The notes under the pieces are model-generated. The model did not search any database, had not been told where the DNA came from, and saw nothing but the letters and a program-made list of their open reading frames with translations. Both the position numbers and the translations under genes were made by a program. A DNA stretch of 64,000 nt from Ramlibacter humi (GTDB taxonomy: Bacteria; Pseudomonadota; Gammaproteobacteria; Burkholderiales; Burkholderiaceae_C). This document shows, one piece after another, positions 17,700 through 27,666 of the stretch. Each line of letters starts with the position of its first letter. Position 1 is the first letter of the stretch. The stretch lies in the NCBI RefSeq assembly GCF_004681975.1, contig NZ_SMLK01000002.1:620001-684000 (forward strand). The letters run 5' to 3'.

Positions 17700-18650
17700 A
17701 TGAAACCGTTCGCATTCGTCTTTCCCGGCCAGGGCTCGCAGGCCGTCGGCATGCTCGACGGCTGGGGCGGCCACCCGGCCGTCCGCGATGCCGTTGCCGA
17801 AGCGTCGCAAGCCCTCGGCGAGGACATCGGCAAGCTGATCAAGGAAGGCCCGAAGGAAGCGCTGGCGCTGACTACCAACACGCAGCCGGTGATGCTGGTG
17901 GCGGGCGTGGCCGCGTACCGAGCGTGGGTAGCTGAAGGCGGCGCGCAGCCGTCCGTGGTCGCGGGCCACTCGCTGGGCGAGTACTCGGCGCTGGTCGCCG
18001 CGGGCGCGCTGAGCCTGGCCGACGCCGCGCCGCTGGTGCGTTTCCGCGCACAAGCGATGCAGGACGCCGTGCCCGTGGGCACCGGCGCCATGGCCGCCAT
18101 CCTGGGCCTGGATTCGCAGAAGGTCGTCGAAGGCTGTGCCGAAGCGCAGCGCTCGTTCGGCACCAACACCGACGAGGTGGTCGAGGCCGTCAACTTCAAC
18201 GATCCCGCGCAGACCGTCATCGCCGGCAGCAAGGCCGCCGTCGACAAGGCCTGCGAAGTGCTCAAGGGCATGGGCGCCAAGCGCGCGCTGCCGCTGCCCG
18301 TGTCGGCGCCTTTCCACTCCAGCCTGATGAAGCCGGCCGCCGAACGGCTGCGCGAGAAGCTGGCGCAGGTGAAGATCGCCGTGCCCGCCATTCCGGTGGT
18401 CAACAACATCGAAGCCAAGGTCGAGAGCGAGCCGGATCGCATCCGCGCCGCGCTGTACGAGCAGGCCTTCGGCCCCGTGCGCTGGGTGGATTGCATCAAG
18501 GCCATCCAGGGCCGTGGTGTCGGCATCGTCATCGAGTGCGGTCCGGGCAAGGTGCTGGCCGGCCTGTGCAAGCGCATCGATCCCGCGATCGTGAGCGGCG
18601 CGGTGTACGACCCCGCGACGCTGGCCGAAGCGAAGGGGCTGCTGGCATGA
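17700..18650 (+). CDS. fabD: Malonyl-CoA:ACP transacylase
   Basis: Moves malonyl from CoA to acyl carrier protein for chain extension. The 316-residue protein has FPGQGSQAVGML at the start, the nucleophile serine in GHSLGEYSALVAAGAL (near residue 92) and the catalytic histidine in SAPFHSSLM (near 205). The stop overlaps the fabG start (ATGA), so coupled translation is likely. Confidence 0.97.
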   Translation: MKPFAFVFPGQGSQAVGMLDGWGGHPAVRDAVAEASQALGEDIGKLIKEGPKEALALTTNTQPVMLVAGVAAYRAWVAEGGAQPSVVAGHSLGEYSALVAAGALSLADAAPLVRFRAQAMQDAVPVGTGAMAAILGLDSQKVVEGCAEAQRSFGTNTDEVVEAVNFNDPAQTVIAGSKAAVDKACEVLKGMGAKRALPLPVSAPFHSSLMKPAAERLREKLAQVKIAVPAIPVVNNIEAKVESEPDRIRAALYEQAFGPVRWVDCIKAIQGRGVGIVIECGPGKVLAGLCKRIDPAIVSGAVYDPATLAEAKGLLA

Positions 18651-19396
18651 GCACCAACGAATCGATCCAGGGCCAGGTGGCGCTGGTTACCGGTGCGTCG
18701 CGCGGCATCGGCGCGTCCATCGCGCAGGAACTGGCCCGCATCGGCATGGTCGTGGTCGGCACCGCCACCACCGACGATGGTGCGCAGAAGGTCAATCAGG
18801 CGCTGTCGGCGCAAGGCGGCCGTGGCATCAAGCTGGACGTCAACGACGCGGCCGCGGTGGATGCCGCCATCGACGGCATCGTCAAGCAACATGGCGGCCT
18901 GCAGGTGCTGGTGAACAACGCCGGCATCACGCGCGACACGCTGGCCATGCGCATGAAGGACGACGACTGGGACGCGGTGCTGGACACCAACCTGAAGGCC
19001 GTGTTCCGGCTCAGCCGCGCGGTGATGCGCACGATGATGAAGCAGCGCTACGGCCGCATCGTCAACATCACGTCCGTGGTCGGTGCGTCCGGCAACCCGG
19101 GCCAGGCCAACTACGCCGCCGCCAAGGCCGGCGTTGCGGGCATGACCCGCGCGCTGGCGCGCGAGCTCGGCAGCCGCGGCATCACCGTCAACTGCGTGGC
19201 GCCGGGCTTCATCGAAACCGACATGACGTCGGCGCTTCCCGAAGAGCAGCAGAAGGCGCTGCTGGGCCAGATCCCGCTGGGGCACCTGGGCCGGCCGGCC
19301 GACGTGGCCCACGCCGTCGCTTTCCTGGCCTCGCCGCAGGCTGGCTACGTGACGGGGCAGGAACTGCACGTCAACGGCGGCATGTTCATGGCCTGA
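18647..19396 (+). CDS. fabG: 3-oxoacyl-ACP reductase
   Basis: NADPH-dependent reductase of the short-chain dehydrogenase family that reduces 3-oxoacyl-ACP. The 249-residue protein shows the cofactor motif TGASRGIG, NNAGI, and the catalytic Tyr/Lys in NYAAAKAG (near residues 154-158), with the Ser in the SVVGASGN segment just before. The C-terminal VTGQELHVNGGM is typical. The ATG at 18647 overlaps the fabD stop; a longer frame into fabD is a shadow. Confidence 0.97.
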   Translation: MSTNESIQGQVALVTGASRGIGASIAQELARIGMVVVGTATTDDGAQKVNQALSAQGGRGIKLDVNDAAAVDAAIDGIVKQHGGLQVLVNNAGITRDTLAMRMKDDDWDAVLDTNLKAVFRLSRAVMRTMMKQRYGRIVNITSVVGASGNPGQANYAAAKAGVAGMTRALARELGSRGITVNCVAPGFIETDMTSALPEEQQKALLGQIPLGHLGRPADVAHAVAFLASPQAGYVTGQELHVNGGMFMA

Positions 19397-19448
19397 AGCG
19401 CTCCCGCCGCCCGCCCGGCGGCAACCCGTCCGGAGGGGGCGTGGACGC

Positions 19449-19454
19449 TAAAAT
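19449..19454 (+). promoter_or_regulatory. Candidate acpP -10 element
   Basis: TAAAAT sits 35 bases before the acpP ATG in the 92-base fabG-acpP gap. No good -35 was recognised. A separate acpP promoter would fit the much higher need for carrier protein. Confidence 0.3.
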
Positions 19455-19479
19455 GCCCGATTCATTCACAAACCCCTAG

Positions 19480-19728
<249 letters not shown>

Positions 19729-19734
19729 TAGCGG

Positions 19735-20982
19735 ATGTCGTCCCGTCGCCGAGTCGTCGTCACCGGCCTGGGCTGCGTCAGCCCGGTCGGCAACACGGTT
19801 GAAGAATCGTGGGCCAACCTGCTCGCGGGCCGGTCGGGCATCGCCAACATCACGCGGTTCGACGCGTCGGCGTTCGCCTGCAAGTTCGCCGGGGAGGTCA
19901 AGGGCTTCAACATCGCCGACTACATCCCGGAGAAGGAAGCGCGCCACATGGACCGCTTCATCCACCTGGGGCTGGCGGCGGCGTGCCAGGCGGTGGCCGA
20001 CAGCGGCCTGCCCAGCGGTGAAGCGCTGCAGCCGGAGCTGGCCGAACGCATCGGCGTGAACATCGGCGCCGGCATCGGCGGCCTGCCGATGATCGAGGAA
20101 ACCCATTCGGAGCTGGTCAATCGCGGGCCGCGGCGCGTGTCGCCGTTCTTTGTGCCTGCGTCGATCATCAACATGATCTCGGGCCACGTCTCCATCAAGT
20201 ACGGCTTCAAGGGCCCGAACATCGCGGTGGTCACGGCCTGCACGACGGGCCTGCACGCGGTGGGCCTGTCGGCGCGCATGATCGAATGCGGCGACGCCGA
20301 CGTGATGGTCTGCGGCGGCGCCGAGTCGTCCGTGTCACCGCTGGGCATCGGCGGCTTCGCTTCCGCCCGCGCGCTGTCCACCCGCAACGACGATCCGGCC
20401 ACGGCTTCCCGCCCCTGGGACAAGGACCGCGACGGCTTCGTGCTGGGCGAAGGCGGCGGCGTGCTGGTGCTCGAGGAATACGAGCACGCGAAGGCGCGCG
20501 GCGCGAAGATCTACGCCGAGGTGGCGGGCTTCGGCATGTCGGCCGACGCGTACCACATGACCGCGCCCGACGTGGACGGTCCCCGCCGTGCCATGGCCGG
20601 CGCGCTGCGCAACGCGGGCGTCAATGCCGACCAGGTGGACTACCTGAACGCGCACGGCACCTCCACGCCGCTGGGCGACCTGAACGAAACCAACGCCATC
20701 AAGCTGGCGCTGGGCGATCACGCGAAGAAGGTGGTGGTCAACTCCACCAAGTCCATGACCGGCCACCTGCTGGGCGGCGCGGGCGGTATCGAATCGGTGT
20801 TCACCGTGCTGGCGGTGCACCACCAGAAGAGCCCGCCGACCATCAACATCTTCAACCAGGACCCCGAGTGCGACCTGGACTACTGCGCCAACCAGGCGCG
20901 GGACCTGAAGATCGACGTCGCGGTCAAGAACAACTTCGGCTTCGGCGGCACCAACGGCACGCTGGTGTTCAAGCGGGTCTGA
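19735..20982 (+). CDS. fabF: 3-oxoacyl-ACP synthase II
   Basis: Elongating beta-ketoacyl-ACP synthase, which also controls membrane unsaturation with temperature in E. coli. The 415-residue protein has the catalytic Cys in [12 protein letters not shown] (near residue 168) and the two histidines in [11 protein letters not shown] and [14 protein letters not shown]. The C-terminal [14 protein letters not shown] is the family end. It begins six bases after the acpP stop. Confidence 0.97.
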   Translation: MSSRRRVVVTGLGCVSPVGNTVEESWANLLAGRSGIANITRFDASAFACKFAGEVKGFNIADYIPEKEARHMDRFIHLGLAAACQAVADSGLPSGEALQPELAERIGVNIGAGIGGLPMIEETHSELVNRGPRRVSPFFVPASIINMISGHVSIKYGFKGPNIAVVTACTTGLHAVGLSARMIECGDADVMVCGGAESSVSPLGIGGFASARALSTRNDDPATASRPWDKDRDGFVLGEGGGVLVLEEYEHAKARGAKIYAEVAGFGMSADAYHMTAPDVDGPRRAMAGALRNAGVNADQVDYLNAHGTSTPLGDLNETNAIKLALGDHAKKVVVNSTKSMTGHLLGGAGGIESVFTVLAVHHQKSPPTINIFNQDPECDLDYCANQARDLKIDVAVKNNFGFGGTNGTLVFKRV

Positions 20983-20998
20983 AGCAGCAGCGCACTCC

Positions 20999-21460
20999 AT
21001 GCACGGCGCCCCATCGGTGAGCTATCCGGTGGGGCGTTCGCCTTTTCTGGGCCGGCTCCTGGCCGGGCTGGTCGCGGCGGGTGCGGCCGCCTGCGCGGCT
21101 TGGGCGCTGCTCGGCGCTGGGCCCGGCGCGCGGTGGCTCGGCGCAGCGGCATGCGCTGTCAGCGCGGCCTTGGCGTTGGGCTGGTGGTGGCGCGCCCCGG
21201 CCGGCCTGCTCGACTGGGACGGCAACGCGTGGCGCTGGTCGCCGCAAAGCGGCATCCAGGCCGACGGCGGCACGGTCGACGTGACGCTCGACTGTCAGCG
21301 TGCATTGCTGCTGCGCTGGCGGGGCGAGGGCCGTGCGCACTGGTTCTGGCTCGACCGTTCGCGAGCGCCGGCGCGCTGGGACGCGCTGCGCCGTGCGGTA
21401 TATTCGCCCGCCCCTCCGGGCGAGCATCCCCGCGCCGGCACGCCGCCGGCCAGACCATGA
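20999..21460 (+). CDS. Small membrane protein of unknown function upstream of rpoE
   Basis: A 153-residue protein with two adjacent membrane helices (about residues 19-42 and 46-64) and a soluble C-terminal part with Trp-rich motifs (WWWRAP, WDGNAWRW, HWFWLDRSRAP, WDALRRAVYSP). This layout resembles the YgfX/CptA type of small two-helix proteins, but the match is by shape only. It lies between fabF and rpoE, and its TGA overlaps the rpoE ATG by four bases, so its translation may be coupled to the sigma factor. Confidence 0.75.
   Translation: MHGAPSVSYPVGRSPFLGRLLAGLVAAGAAACAAWALLGAGPGARWLGAAACAVSAALALGWWWRAPAGLLDWDGNAWRWSPQSGIQADGGTVDVTLDCQRALLLRWRGEGRAHWFWLDRSRAPARWDALRRAVYSPAPPGEHPRAGTPPARP
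21377..21404 (+). promoter_or_regulatory. Candidate rpoE promoter inside the upstream gene
   Basis: TGGGAC (21377-21382) and TATATT (21399-21404) are separated by 16 bases, ending 52 bases before the rpoE ATG. It looks like a weak housekeeping promoter. No sigma-E-type GGAACTT/TCTGA pair was seen here. Confidence 0.3.
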
Positions 21461-22092
21461 CCCAGAGCCCGCCCGCCCCCGCGCCGTCGCCCCAGGACAC
21501 CGACCAGGTGCTGGTGGCCCGCGCCGCCGCCGGCGACCAGCGCGCCTACGAACTCCTGGTACTGAAGTACCAGCGCCGCATCGAGCGCCTGATCGGCCGC
21601 ATGGTGCGCGACCAGGACCTGGTGCAGGACATCGCCCAGGAAACCTTCATCCGTGCCTACCGGGCGCTGGCCCAGTTCCGGGGCGAAGCGCAGTTCTACA
21701 CGTGGCTGTACCGCATTGCCGTCAACACCGCCAAGAAGGCACTGGTCGATCTGCGGCGCGACCCGGTAGTTTCGGAAAGCGCCCTGCGCGGCGCTGACGA
21801 CGACGATGAAACTTCCGGGGTGGAGAACGAACTAACCAGCGCGGAAACGCCGGAGACGGTGCTGGCCGCCAAGGAAATCGCCGCCACGGTCAACTCGGCC
21901 ATGGAAGCCCTGCCCGACGAATTGCGCCAGGCCGTCACGCTGCGCGAGATCGAGGGGCTCACTTACGAGGAGATCGCGGAGGTGATGAACTGCCCGATCG
22001 GAACCGTGCGCTCGCGCATCTTCCGGGCGCGCGAGGCGATTTCGGCCAAGGTAAAGCCGTTGCTGGAGAATCAGTCCGGCAAGCGCTGGTAG
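21457..22092 (+). CDS. rpoE: RNA polymerase sigma factor RpoE (sigma-E/AlgU)
   Basis: Extracytoplasmic-function sigma factor for envelope stress. The 211-residue protein has sigma region 2 (RRIERLIGRMVRDQDLVQD, then QETFIRAYRALAQFRG) and region 4 (LREIEGLTYEEIAEVMNCPI, then GTVRSRIFRAREA). A Gln/Pro/Ala leader of about 15 residues precedes region 2. The start ATG at 21457 overlaps the upstream gene's stop; a longer frame further upstream runs against that gene. rseA, rseB and mucD follow, the usual set that holds RpoE inactive until misfolded outer-membrane proteins signal. Confidence 0.95.
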   Translation: MTQSPPAPAPSPQDTDQVLVARAAAGDQRAYELLVLKYQRRIERLIGRMVRDQDLVQDIAQETFIRAYRALAQFRGEAQFYTWLYRIAVNTAKKALVDLRRDPVVSESALRGADDDDETSGVENELTSAETPETVLAAKEIAATVNSAMEALPDELRQAVTLREIEGLTYEEIAEVMNCPIGTVRSRIFRAREAISAKVKPLLENQSGKRW

Positions 22093-22108
22093 CCCGCGAG
22101 GTGACGCG

Positions 22109-22732
22109 ATGGACAAGGACATGGATACGAACGAAGTGATCTCCGCGCTGGCGGACGGCCAGCTGCGGGACGACGAGCTCGCGCACGCGCTGGAAACCGT
22201 GTGCGCGGAACGCTCGGCGCTGCGGACGTGGCACGCGTACCACCTGATCGGCGACGTGCTGCGCTCGCGCGAGCTGGCCGGCGGCTGCGCGCCGCAGGAC
22301 TTCCTCGCCAAGCTGGCGCCGCGCCTGGCGCAGGAACCGGCGCGTCCGGTTCCCGCCATGTTGCCGCCGCTGGTGCCGCAGGCCGGCCGGCCTGCGGCCA
22401 ACGATTTCCGCTGGAAGGTGGTGGCCGGGGTGGCTTCGGTGGCCGCTTTCGCCGCCGTGGGTTGGACCATCGTCTCTCCCGGCACCAATGGCGCCGGCAT
22501 GGGCGGCCAGCCGCAGATCGCGGTGCTGCCGCCGGCGCAGCCGCAGCTGGCCAGCGCCCCGCAGGAAGCCGCGCCCGCCACCGTGCTGGCAGGCGGCGCC
22601 GCGGGCCCGATGATCCGCGACCCCAAGCTCGACGAACTGCTCGCCGCCCACCGGCAACTGGGCAGTGCTTCCGCGCTGCAGACGCCCGCGGGTTTCCTGC
22701 GCAACGCCACGTTCGAAGGGCCTTCGCGCTGA
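22109..22732 (+). CDS. rseA: Anti-sigma-E factor RseA
   Basis: Single-pass inner-membrane protein that binds RpoE in the cytoplasm and is degraded stepwise under envelope stress. The N-terminal sigma-binding domain (about residues 1-75) contains SALADGQLRDDELAHALE and RTWHAYHLIGDVLRS, the RseA/MucA family signature. A membrane helix (about residues 104-122, VVAGVASVAAFAAVGWTIV) and an Ala/Pro-rich periplasmic part follow. At 207 residues the length is normal. An in-frame ATG at 22121 is an alternative start. rseB starts two bases after the stop. Confidence 0.92.
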   Translation: MDKDMDTNEVISALADGQLRDDELAHALETVCAERSALRTWHAYHLIGDVLRSRELAGGCAPQDFLAKLAPRLAQEPARPVPAMLPPLVPQAGRPAANDFRWKVVAGVASVAAFAAVGWTIVSPGTNGAGMGGQPQIAVLPPAQPQLASAPQEAAPATVLAGGAAGPMIRDPKLDELLAAHRQLGSASALQTPAGFLRNATFEGPSR

Positions 22733-22734
22733 CC

Positions 22735-23748
22735 ATGGGGACCCGGGCCGGCCTCCTTCCCCTTCGCGCCGCCGTCGGCGGTTGCGCGCTGGCGCTGTGG
22801 GCGCTGGGCGCGGTCGCGCAGCAGGCGCCCGCGCCGGCCGGCGGGGACCGCGGGGTGAACGAGTGGCTGATGCGCATGCAGGAAGCCTCGCGCGTGCGCA
22901 GCTACATCGGCACGTTCGTGGTGACGGCCGGCGGCGGCGCGATGTCCAGCGCGCGCATCTGGCACTCGGGCGACGCCACGCAGCAGGTGGAACGGGTGGA
23001 AGTGCTCTCCGGCGCGCCCCGGTCCACGTTCCGCAAGAACGACGAAGTCATCACCTTCCTGCCCGAGCACCGGCTGGTGCGCGCCGAGAAGCGCGAATCC
23101 ATCGGCCTCTTCCCCAGCCTGCTCAAGTCCAGCGACACCTCCATCCCCGAGTTCTACACGGCGCGCCGCATGGGCGCCGACCGCGTGGCGGGCTTCGACG
23201 CCGACGTCGTGCAGCTCGCGCCCAAGGACGGCCTGCGCTACGGCTACCGCGTGTGGAGCGAGAAGCGCTCGGGCCTCGTCATCAAGCTGCAGACGCTGGA
23301 CGCCGAAGGCAACGTGCTGGAGCAGGCCGCGTTCTCCGAACTGCAGCTCGATGCGCCCGTGCGCGCCGAGAAGTTGTCGCAGATGATGCAGCCGCCGCCA
23401 GGCTGGCGCGTGGAGCGCGCGGACGCCATCAAGACCAATCCTGCCAGCGAAGGCTGGGCGTTGAAAGCGGCCGTCGCCGGCTTCAAGCCGATGAGCTGCT
23501 ACAAGCGGCCCATGCCCCCCGGCGCGCCCGAAGGCAGCATGCATTGGGTCTTCTCCGACGGCCTGGCCGCGGTGTCGCTGTTCGTCGAGCCCTACGACCG
23601 GCAGCGCCACGCGCAGGAAGGCCTGTTCGCATCGGGCGCGACCCAGACGCTGACCCGGCGCATCGACGAATGGTGGCTCACGGTGGTGGGCGAGGTGCCT
23701 CCGCAGACGCTGCGCGCTTTCGCGCAAAGCCTCGAGCGGCGGCGCTGA
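22735..23748 (+). CDS. rseB: Sigma-E regulator RseB (MucB)
   Basis: Periplasmic protein that shields RseA from cleavage and senses lipopolysaccharide or misfolded proteins. The 337-residue protein has a cleavable signal peptide (cut probably after ALGAVAQQ, near residue 29). The MucB/RseB N-terminal LolA-like domain includes SYIGTFVVTAGG, and GYRVWSEKRSGLVIKLQ is conserved. The C-terminal domain includes GLAAVSLFVEPYD. The ATG at 22735 was chosen because it begins the signal peptide; the upstream extension is inside rseA. Confidence 0.93.
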   Translation: MGTRAGLLPLRAAVGGCALALWALGAVAQQAPAPAGGDRGVNEWLMRMQEASRVRSYIGTFVVTAGGGAMSSARIWHSGDATQQVERVEVLSGAPRSTFRKNDEVITFLPEHRLVRAEKRESIGLFPSLLKSSDTSIPEFYTARRMGADRVAGFDADVVQLAPKDGLRYGYRVWSEKRSGLVIKLQTLDAEGNVLEQAAFSELQLDAPVRAEKLSQMMQPPPGWRVERADAIKTNPASEGWALKAAVAGFKPMSCYKRPMPPGAPEGSMHWVFSDGLAAVSLFVEPYDRQRHAQEGLFASGATQTLTRRIDEWWLTVVGEVPPQTLRAFAQSLERRR

Positions 23749-23770
23749 GGCGCACACTTCGGCCGTGGCG

Positions 23771-23802
23771 CCGGCCAGCCGTTGAACCAAACGGCCGGCC
23801 GG
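23771..23802 (+). other. Stem-loop between rseB and mucD
   Basis: CCGGCC-A-GCCGTT pairs with AACGGC-C-GGCCGG around a six-base GAACCA loop, with one A/C mismatch. No T-run follows, so it is not a classical terminator. It lies in the 104-base gap before mucD and could be an RNA processing, stability or Rho-related element. Confidence 0.45.
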
Positions 23803-23852
23803 GATTCCCAGTTTCCAGTTCAGCCAACGATCTCTCGAAAGCAGAGGCACAC

Positions 23853-25346
23853 ATGTTCCTTATCGATTGGAAGAAACCGCGCGCGTTCGCCCTGGCCGGC
23901 CTGCTGGCCGCGGCCGGCCCGATGGCCCTGATGCCGGCGAGCCCCGCGCTGGCGCAGTCGGCGCCGCAGCCGCGTACCGGCCTGCCCGACTTCACCGACC
24001 TGGTGGAGCAGGTCGGCCCGGCGGTGGTCAACATCCGCACCATGGAGCGCGTGCGCGCCAACCCGCAGGGGCAGGGTCCCATGGACGAGGAGATGCAGGA
24101 GTTCTTCCGGCGCTTCTTCGGCCAGCCCATGCCCAACGTGCCGCGCTCGCCTTCGCCGCGCGGCGGCCCGCAGCGCCCCGACGGCGGCGAGGAGCAGCCG
24201 CGCGGCGTGGGCTCCGGCTTCATCCTCAGCCAGGACGGCTTCGTGATGACCAACGCCCACGTGGTGGAAGGCGCCGACGAAGTGCTGGTCACGCTGCCCG
24301 ACAAGCGCGAATTCAAGGCCAAGATCATCGGCTCGGACAAGCGCACCGACGTGGCGGTCGTGAAGATCGAGGCCAGCGGCCTGCCGTTCGTGAAGGTGGG
24401 CGACGTCAGCAAGCTCAAGGTGGGCGAGTGGGTGATGGCCATCGGCTCGCCGTTCGGGCTGGAAAACACCGTGACGGCCGGCATCGTCAGCGCCAAGGCG
24501 CGCGACACCGGCGACTACCTGCCGTTCATCCAGACCGACGTGGCGATCAACCCCGGCAACTCCGGCGGCCCGCTGGTCAACCTGCGCGGCGAGGTGATCG
24601 GCATCAACAGCCAGATCTACTCGCGCTCGGGCGGATTCATGGGCATCTCGTTCGCCATCCCGATGGACGAGGCGATGCGCGTGGCCGAGCAGCTGCGTGC
24701 CACCGGCCGCGTCTCGCGCGGGCGCATCGGCGTGCAGATCGACCAGGTGACCAAGGACGTGGCCGAGTCCATCGGCCTGGGCAAGCCGCAAGGCGCGCTG
24801 GTGCGCAGCGTCGAAGCGGGCTCGCCGGCCGACAAGGCGGGCGTCGAGGCCGGCGACATCATCACGAAGTTCAACGGCCAGCAGATCGACAAGGCGACCG
24901 ACCTGCCGCGCCTGGTGGGCAACACCAAGCCGGGCAGCAAGGCCAACCTCACCGTGTTCCGCCGGGGCGGGTCCAAGGACCTGGGCGTGCAGGTGGCGGA
25001 GTTCGAGGCCGACAAGCCGGCCAAGCGCGCTGAAGCGCCCGCGGAGAAGCCGAAGAACGCATCGCCGGCCGCGCAGTCGCTCGGCCTGGCGGTGAGCGAC
25101 CTCACCGACGCGCAGAAGAAGGAGCTGAAGGTCAAGGGCGGCGTGAAGGTCGACTCGGTGGCCGAACTGGCGGCGCGCGCGGGCATCCGCGAAGGCGACG
25201 TCATCCTGCAGATCGGCAACACCGAGGTCGCGAACGTCAAGGAGTTCGAGGCTGCCGTGACCAAGGCCGACAAGAACAAGCCGATCCCGGTGCTGCTGCG
25301 CCGCGGCGAGCTGGCCACCTACCTGCTGATCCGCCCGCAACGCTGA
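23853..25346 (+). CDS. mucD: Periplasmic Do-family serine protease/chaperone
   Basis: DegP/MucD-type HtrA protease that removes misfolded periplasmic proteins. The 497-residue protein has a signal peptide (about 29 residues, ending in ALAQ) and the trypsin-like triad: His in MTNAHVVEG, Asp in KRTDVAVVKIE, Ser in NPGNSGGPLVN. Two PDZ domains follow (about residues 290-385 and 400-490). The start ATG at 23853 begins the signal peptide; upstream in-frame sequence overlaps rseB. It ends the rpoE-rseA-rseB-mucD cluster, with a strong terminator after it. Confidence 0.95.
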   Translation: MFLIDWKKPRAFALAGLLAAAGPMALMPASPALAQSAPQPRTGLPDFTDLVEQVGPAVVNIRTMERVRANPQGQGPMDEEMQEFFRRFFGQPMPNVPRSPSPRGGPQRPDGGEEQPRGVGSGFILSQDGFVMTNAHVVEGADEVLVTLPDKREFKAKIIGSDKRTDVAVVKIEASGLPFVKVGDVSKLKVGEWVMAIGSPFGLENTVTAGIVSAKARDTGDYLPFIQTDVAINPGNSGGPLVNLRGEVIGINSQIYSRSGGFMGISFAIPMDEAMRVAEQLRATGRVSRGRIGVQIDQVTKDVAESIGLGKPQGALVRSVEAGSPADKAGVEAGDIITKFNGQQIDKATDLPRLVGNTKPGSKANLTVFRRGGSKDLGVQVAEFEADKPAKRAEAPAEKPKNASPAAQSLGLAVSDLTDAQKKELKVKGGVKVDSVAELAARAGIREGDVILQIGNTEVANVKEFEAAVTKADKNKPIPVLLRRGELATYLLIRPQR

Positions 25347-25364
25347 CCGGCGGGGTGGTCCAGG

Positions 25365-25411
25365 AATGCCCCTGAATCCGTACCGCGGTTCAGGGGCATT
25401 TCCGCCTTTTT
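25365..25411 (+). terminator. Rho-independent terminator after mucD
   Basis: AATGCCCCTGAA pairs perfectly over 12 bases with TTCAGGGGCATT and is followed by TCCGCCTTTTT. It should end the rpoE-rseAB-mucD transcript. Confidence 0.9.
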
Positions 25412-25598
25412 GGGGGTCCTGTGGCGGCGCCGCCAACTTTTTTTGAGACTGCTCCAGGCTGGTTTGGTGTTGGTGCTCGCTAACTTTCGAGGGCTCGTTG
25501 CCTAGCTTTGGATAGAATCACGCAGGTGACCCGCCGGTTTCCGGCATAAAGACGGGCCGCCAAACCACCATGCGGGATGCTCCCCAGCCATCCCCTGC

Positions 25599-25607
25599 TG
25601 ATCCACA
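25599..25607 (+). other. DnaA-box-like site (8 of 9)
   Basis: TGATCCACA matches the TTATCCACA consensus at eight of nine positions and is flanked by two GATC sites. It is paired with the perfect box 40 bases downstream. Confidence 0.4.
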
Positions 25608-25646
25608 GATCGCCCACAAGTTGTCCGAAACTTTCCCCTCCAAAAT

Positions 25647-25655
25647 TGTGGATAA
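25647..25655 (-). other. Perfect DnaA box
   Basis: TGTGGATAA is the exact complement of TTATCCACA. It is followed by AGCTGTTGATGAATTC in a locally AT-richer stretch. No dnaA, dnaN, rpmH or parAB gene is nearby, so this is not evidence of the main origin. Confidence 0.5.
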
Positions 25656-25736
25656 GCTGTTGATGAATTCCATGTTGCGGTACGGCAACGAGGCTTCGCG
25701 GGCAGGGCGCCGTCTGTACTCGGGGGGCTTTTTGCC

Positions 25737-25742
25737 TACAAT
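25737..25742 (+). promoter_or_regulatory. Candidate -10 element for a small RNA or lepA leader
   Basis: TACAAT follows a T-rich GCTTTTTGCC. No clear -35 was seen (CTGTAC or TGTACT at the right distance is poor). Transcription from here would run about 65 bases to the terminator at 25783-25813. Confidence 0.35.
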
Positions 25743-25748
25743 GAAGCT

Positions 25749-25813
25749 CCAACTATCGCAGTTGCCATAGATTGTTGGTTCAGGGCGCGTCGCCACTCGA
25801 CGCGCCCTTTTTT
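25749..25813 (+). ncRNA. Candidate small RNA ending at a strong terminator
   Basis: If transcription starts at the TACAAT box, the product is about 65 nucleotides: roughly 34 unpaired bases followed by a perfect ten-base-pair terminator hairpin. Start from the upstream TAGAAT box would give about 290 nucleotides instead. It does not resemble 6S, 4.5S, tmRNA or RNase P RNA as far as I can tell. An attenuated lepA leader is the alternative reading. Confidence 0.3.
25783..25813 (+). terminator. Rho-independent terminator upstream of lepA
   Basis: GGGCGCGTCG pairs perfectly with CGACGCGCCC around CCACT and is followed by six T residues. It points rightward, has no A-run on the left, and lies 45 bases before the lepA start. 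Confidence 0.85.
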
Positions 25814-25857
25814 CTTGGCTACGCCCAGATGAATCAATCACTTAAGCGCTCCTCTGG

Positions 25858-27662
<1,805 letters not shown>

Positions 27663-27666
<4 letters not shown>

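Larger units (their letters stand above)
25412..25857. other. 446-base intergenic region between mucD terminator and lepA
   Basis: No supportable protein gene. Base composition is lower in GC than the surroundings. It holds a TAGAAT box (25513-25518), two DnaA-box-like sites (25599-25607 and 25647-25655), a TACAAT box (25737-25742) and a second strong terminator (25783-25813) only 45 bases before lepA. Since mucD already has its own terminator, the second one suggests a separate short transcript in between, or a lepA attenuator. Confidence 0.6.

Noticed and set aside
25590-25670. Chromosomal replication origin
   Set aside because: Only two DnaA-like boxes, no strongly AT-rich unwinding element, and none of dnaA, dnaN, rpmH, gidA or parAB nearby.
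25480-25841. Two short minus-strand open frames (about 90 and 107 codons) in the lepA-upstream region
   Set aside because: No ribosome-binding site, no family resemblance, and they run through the terminator and DnaA-box sequences.
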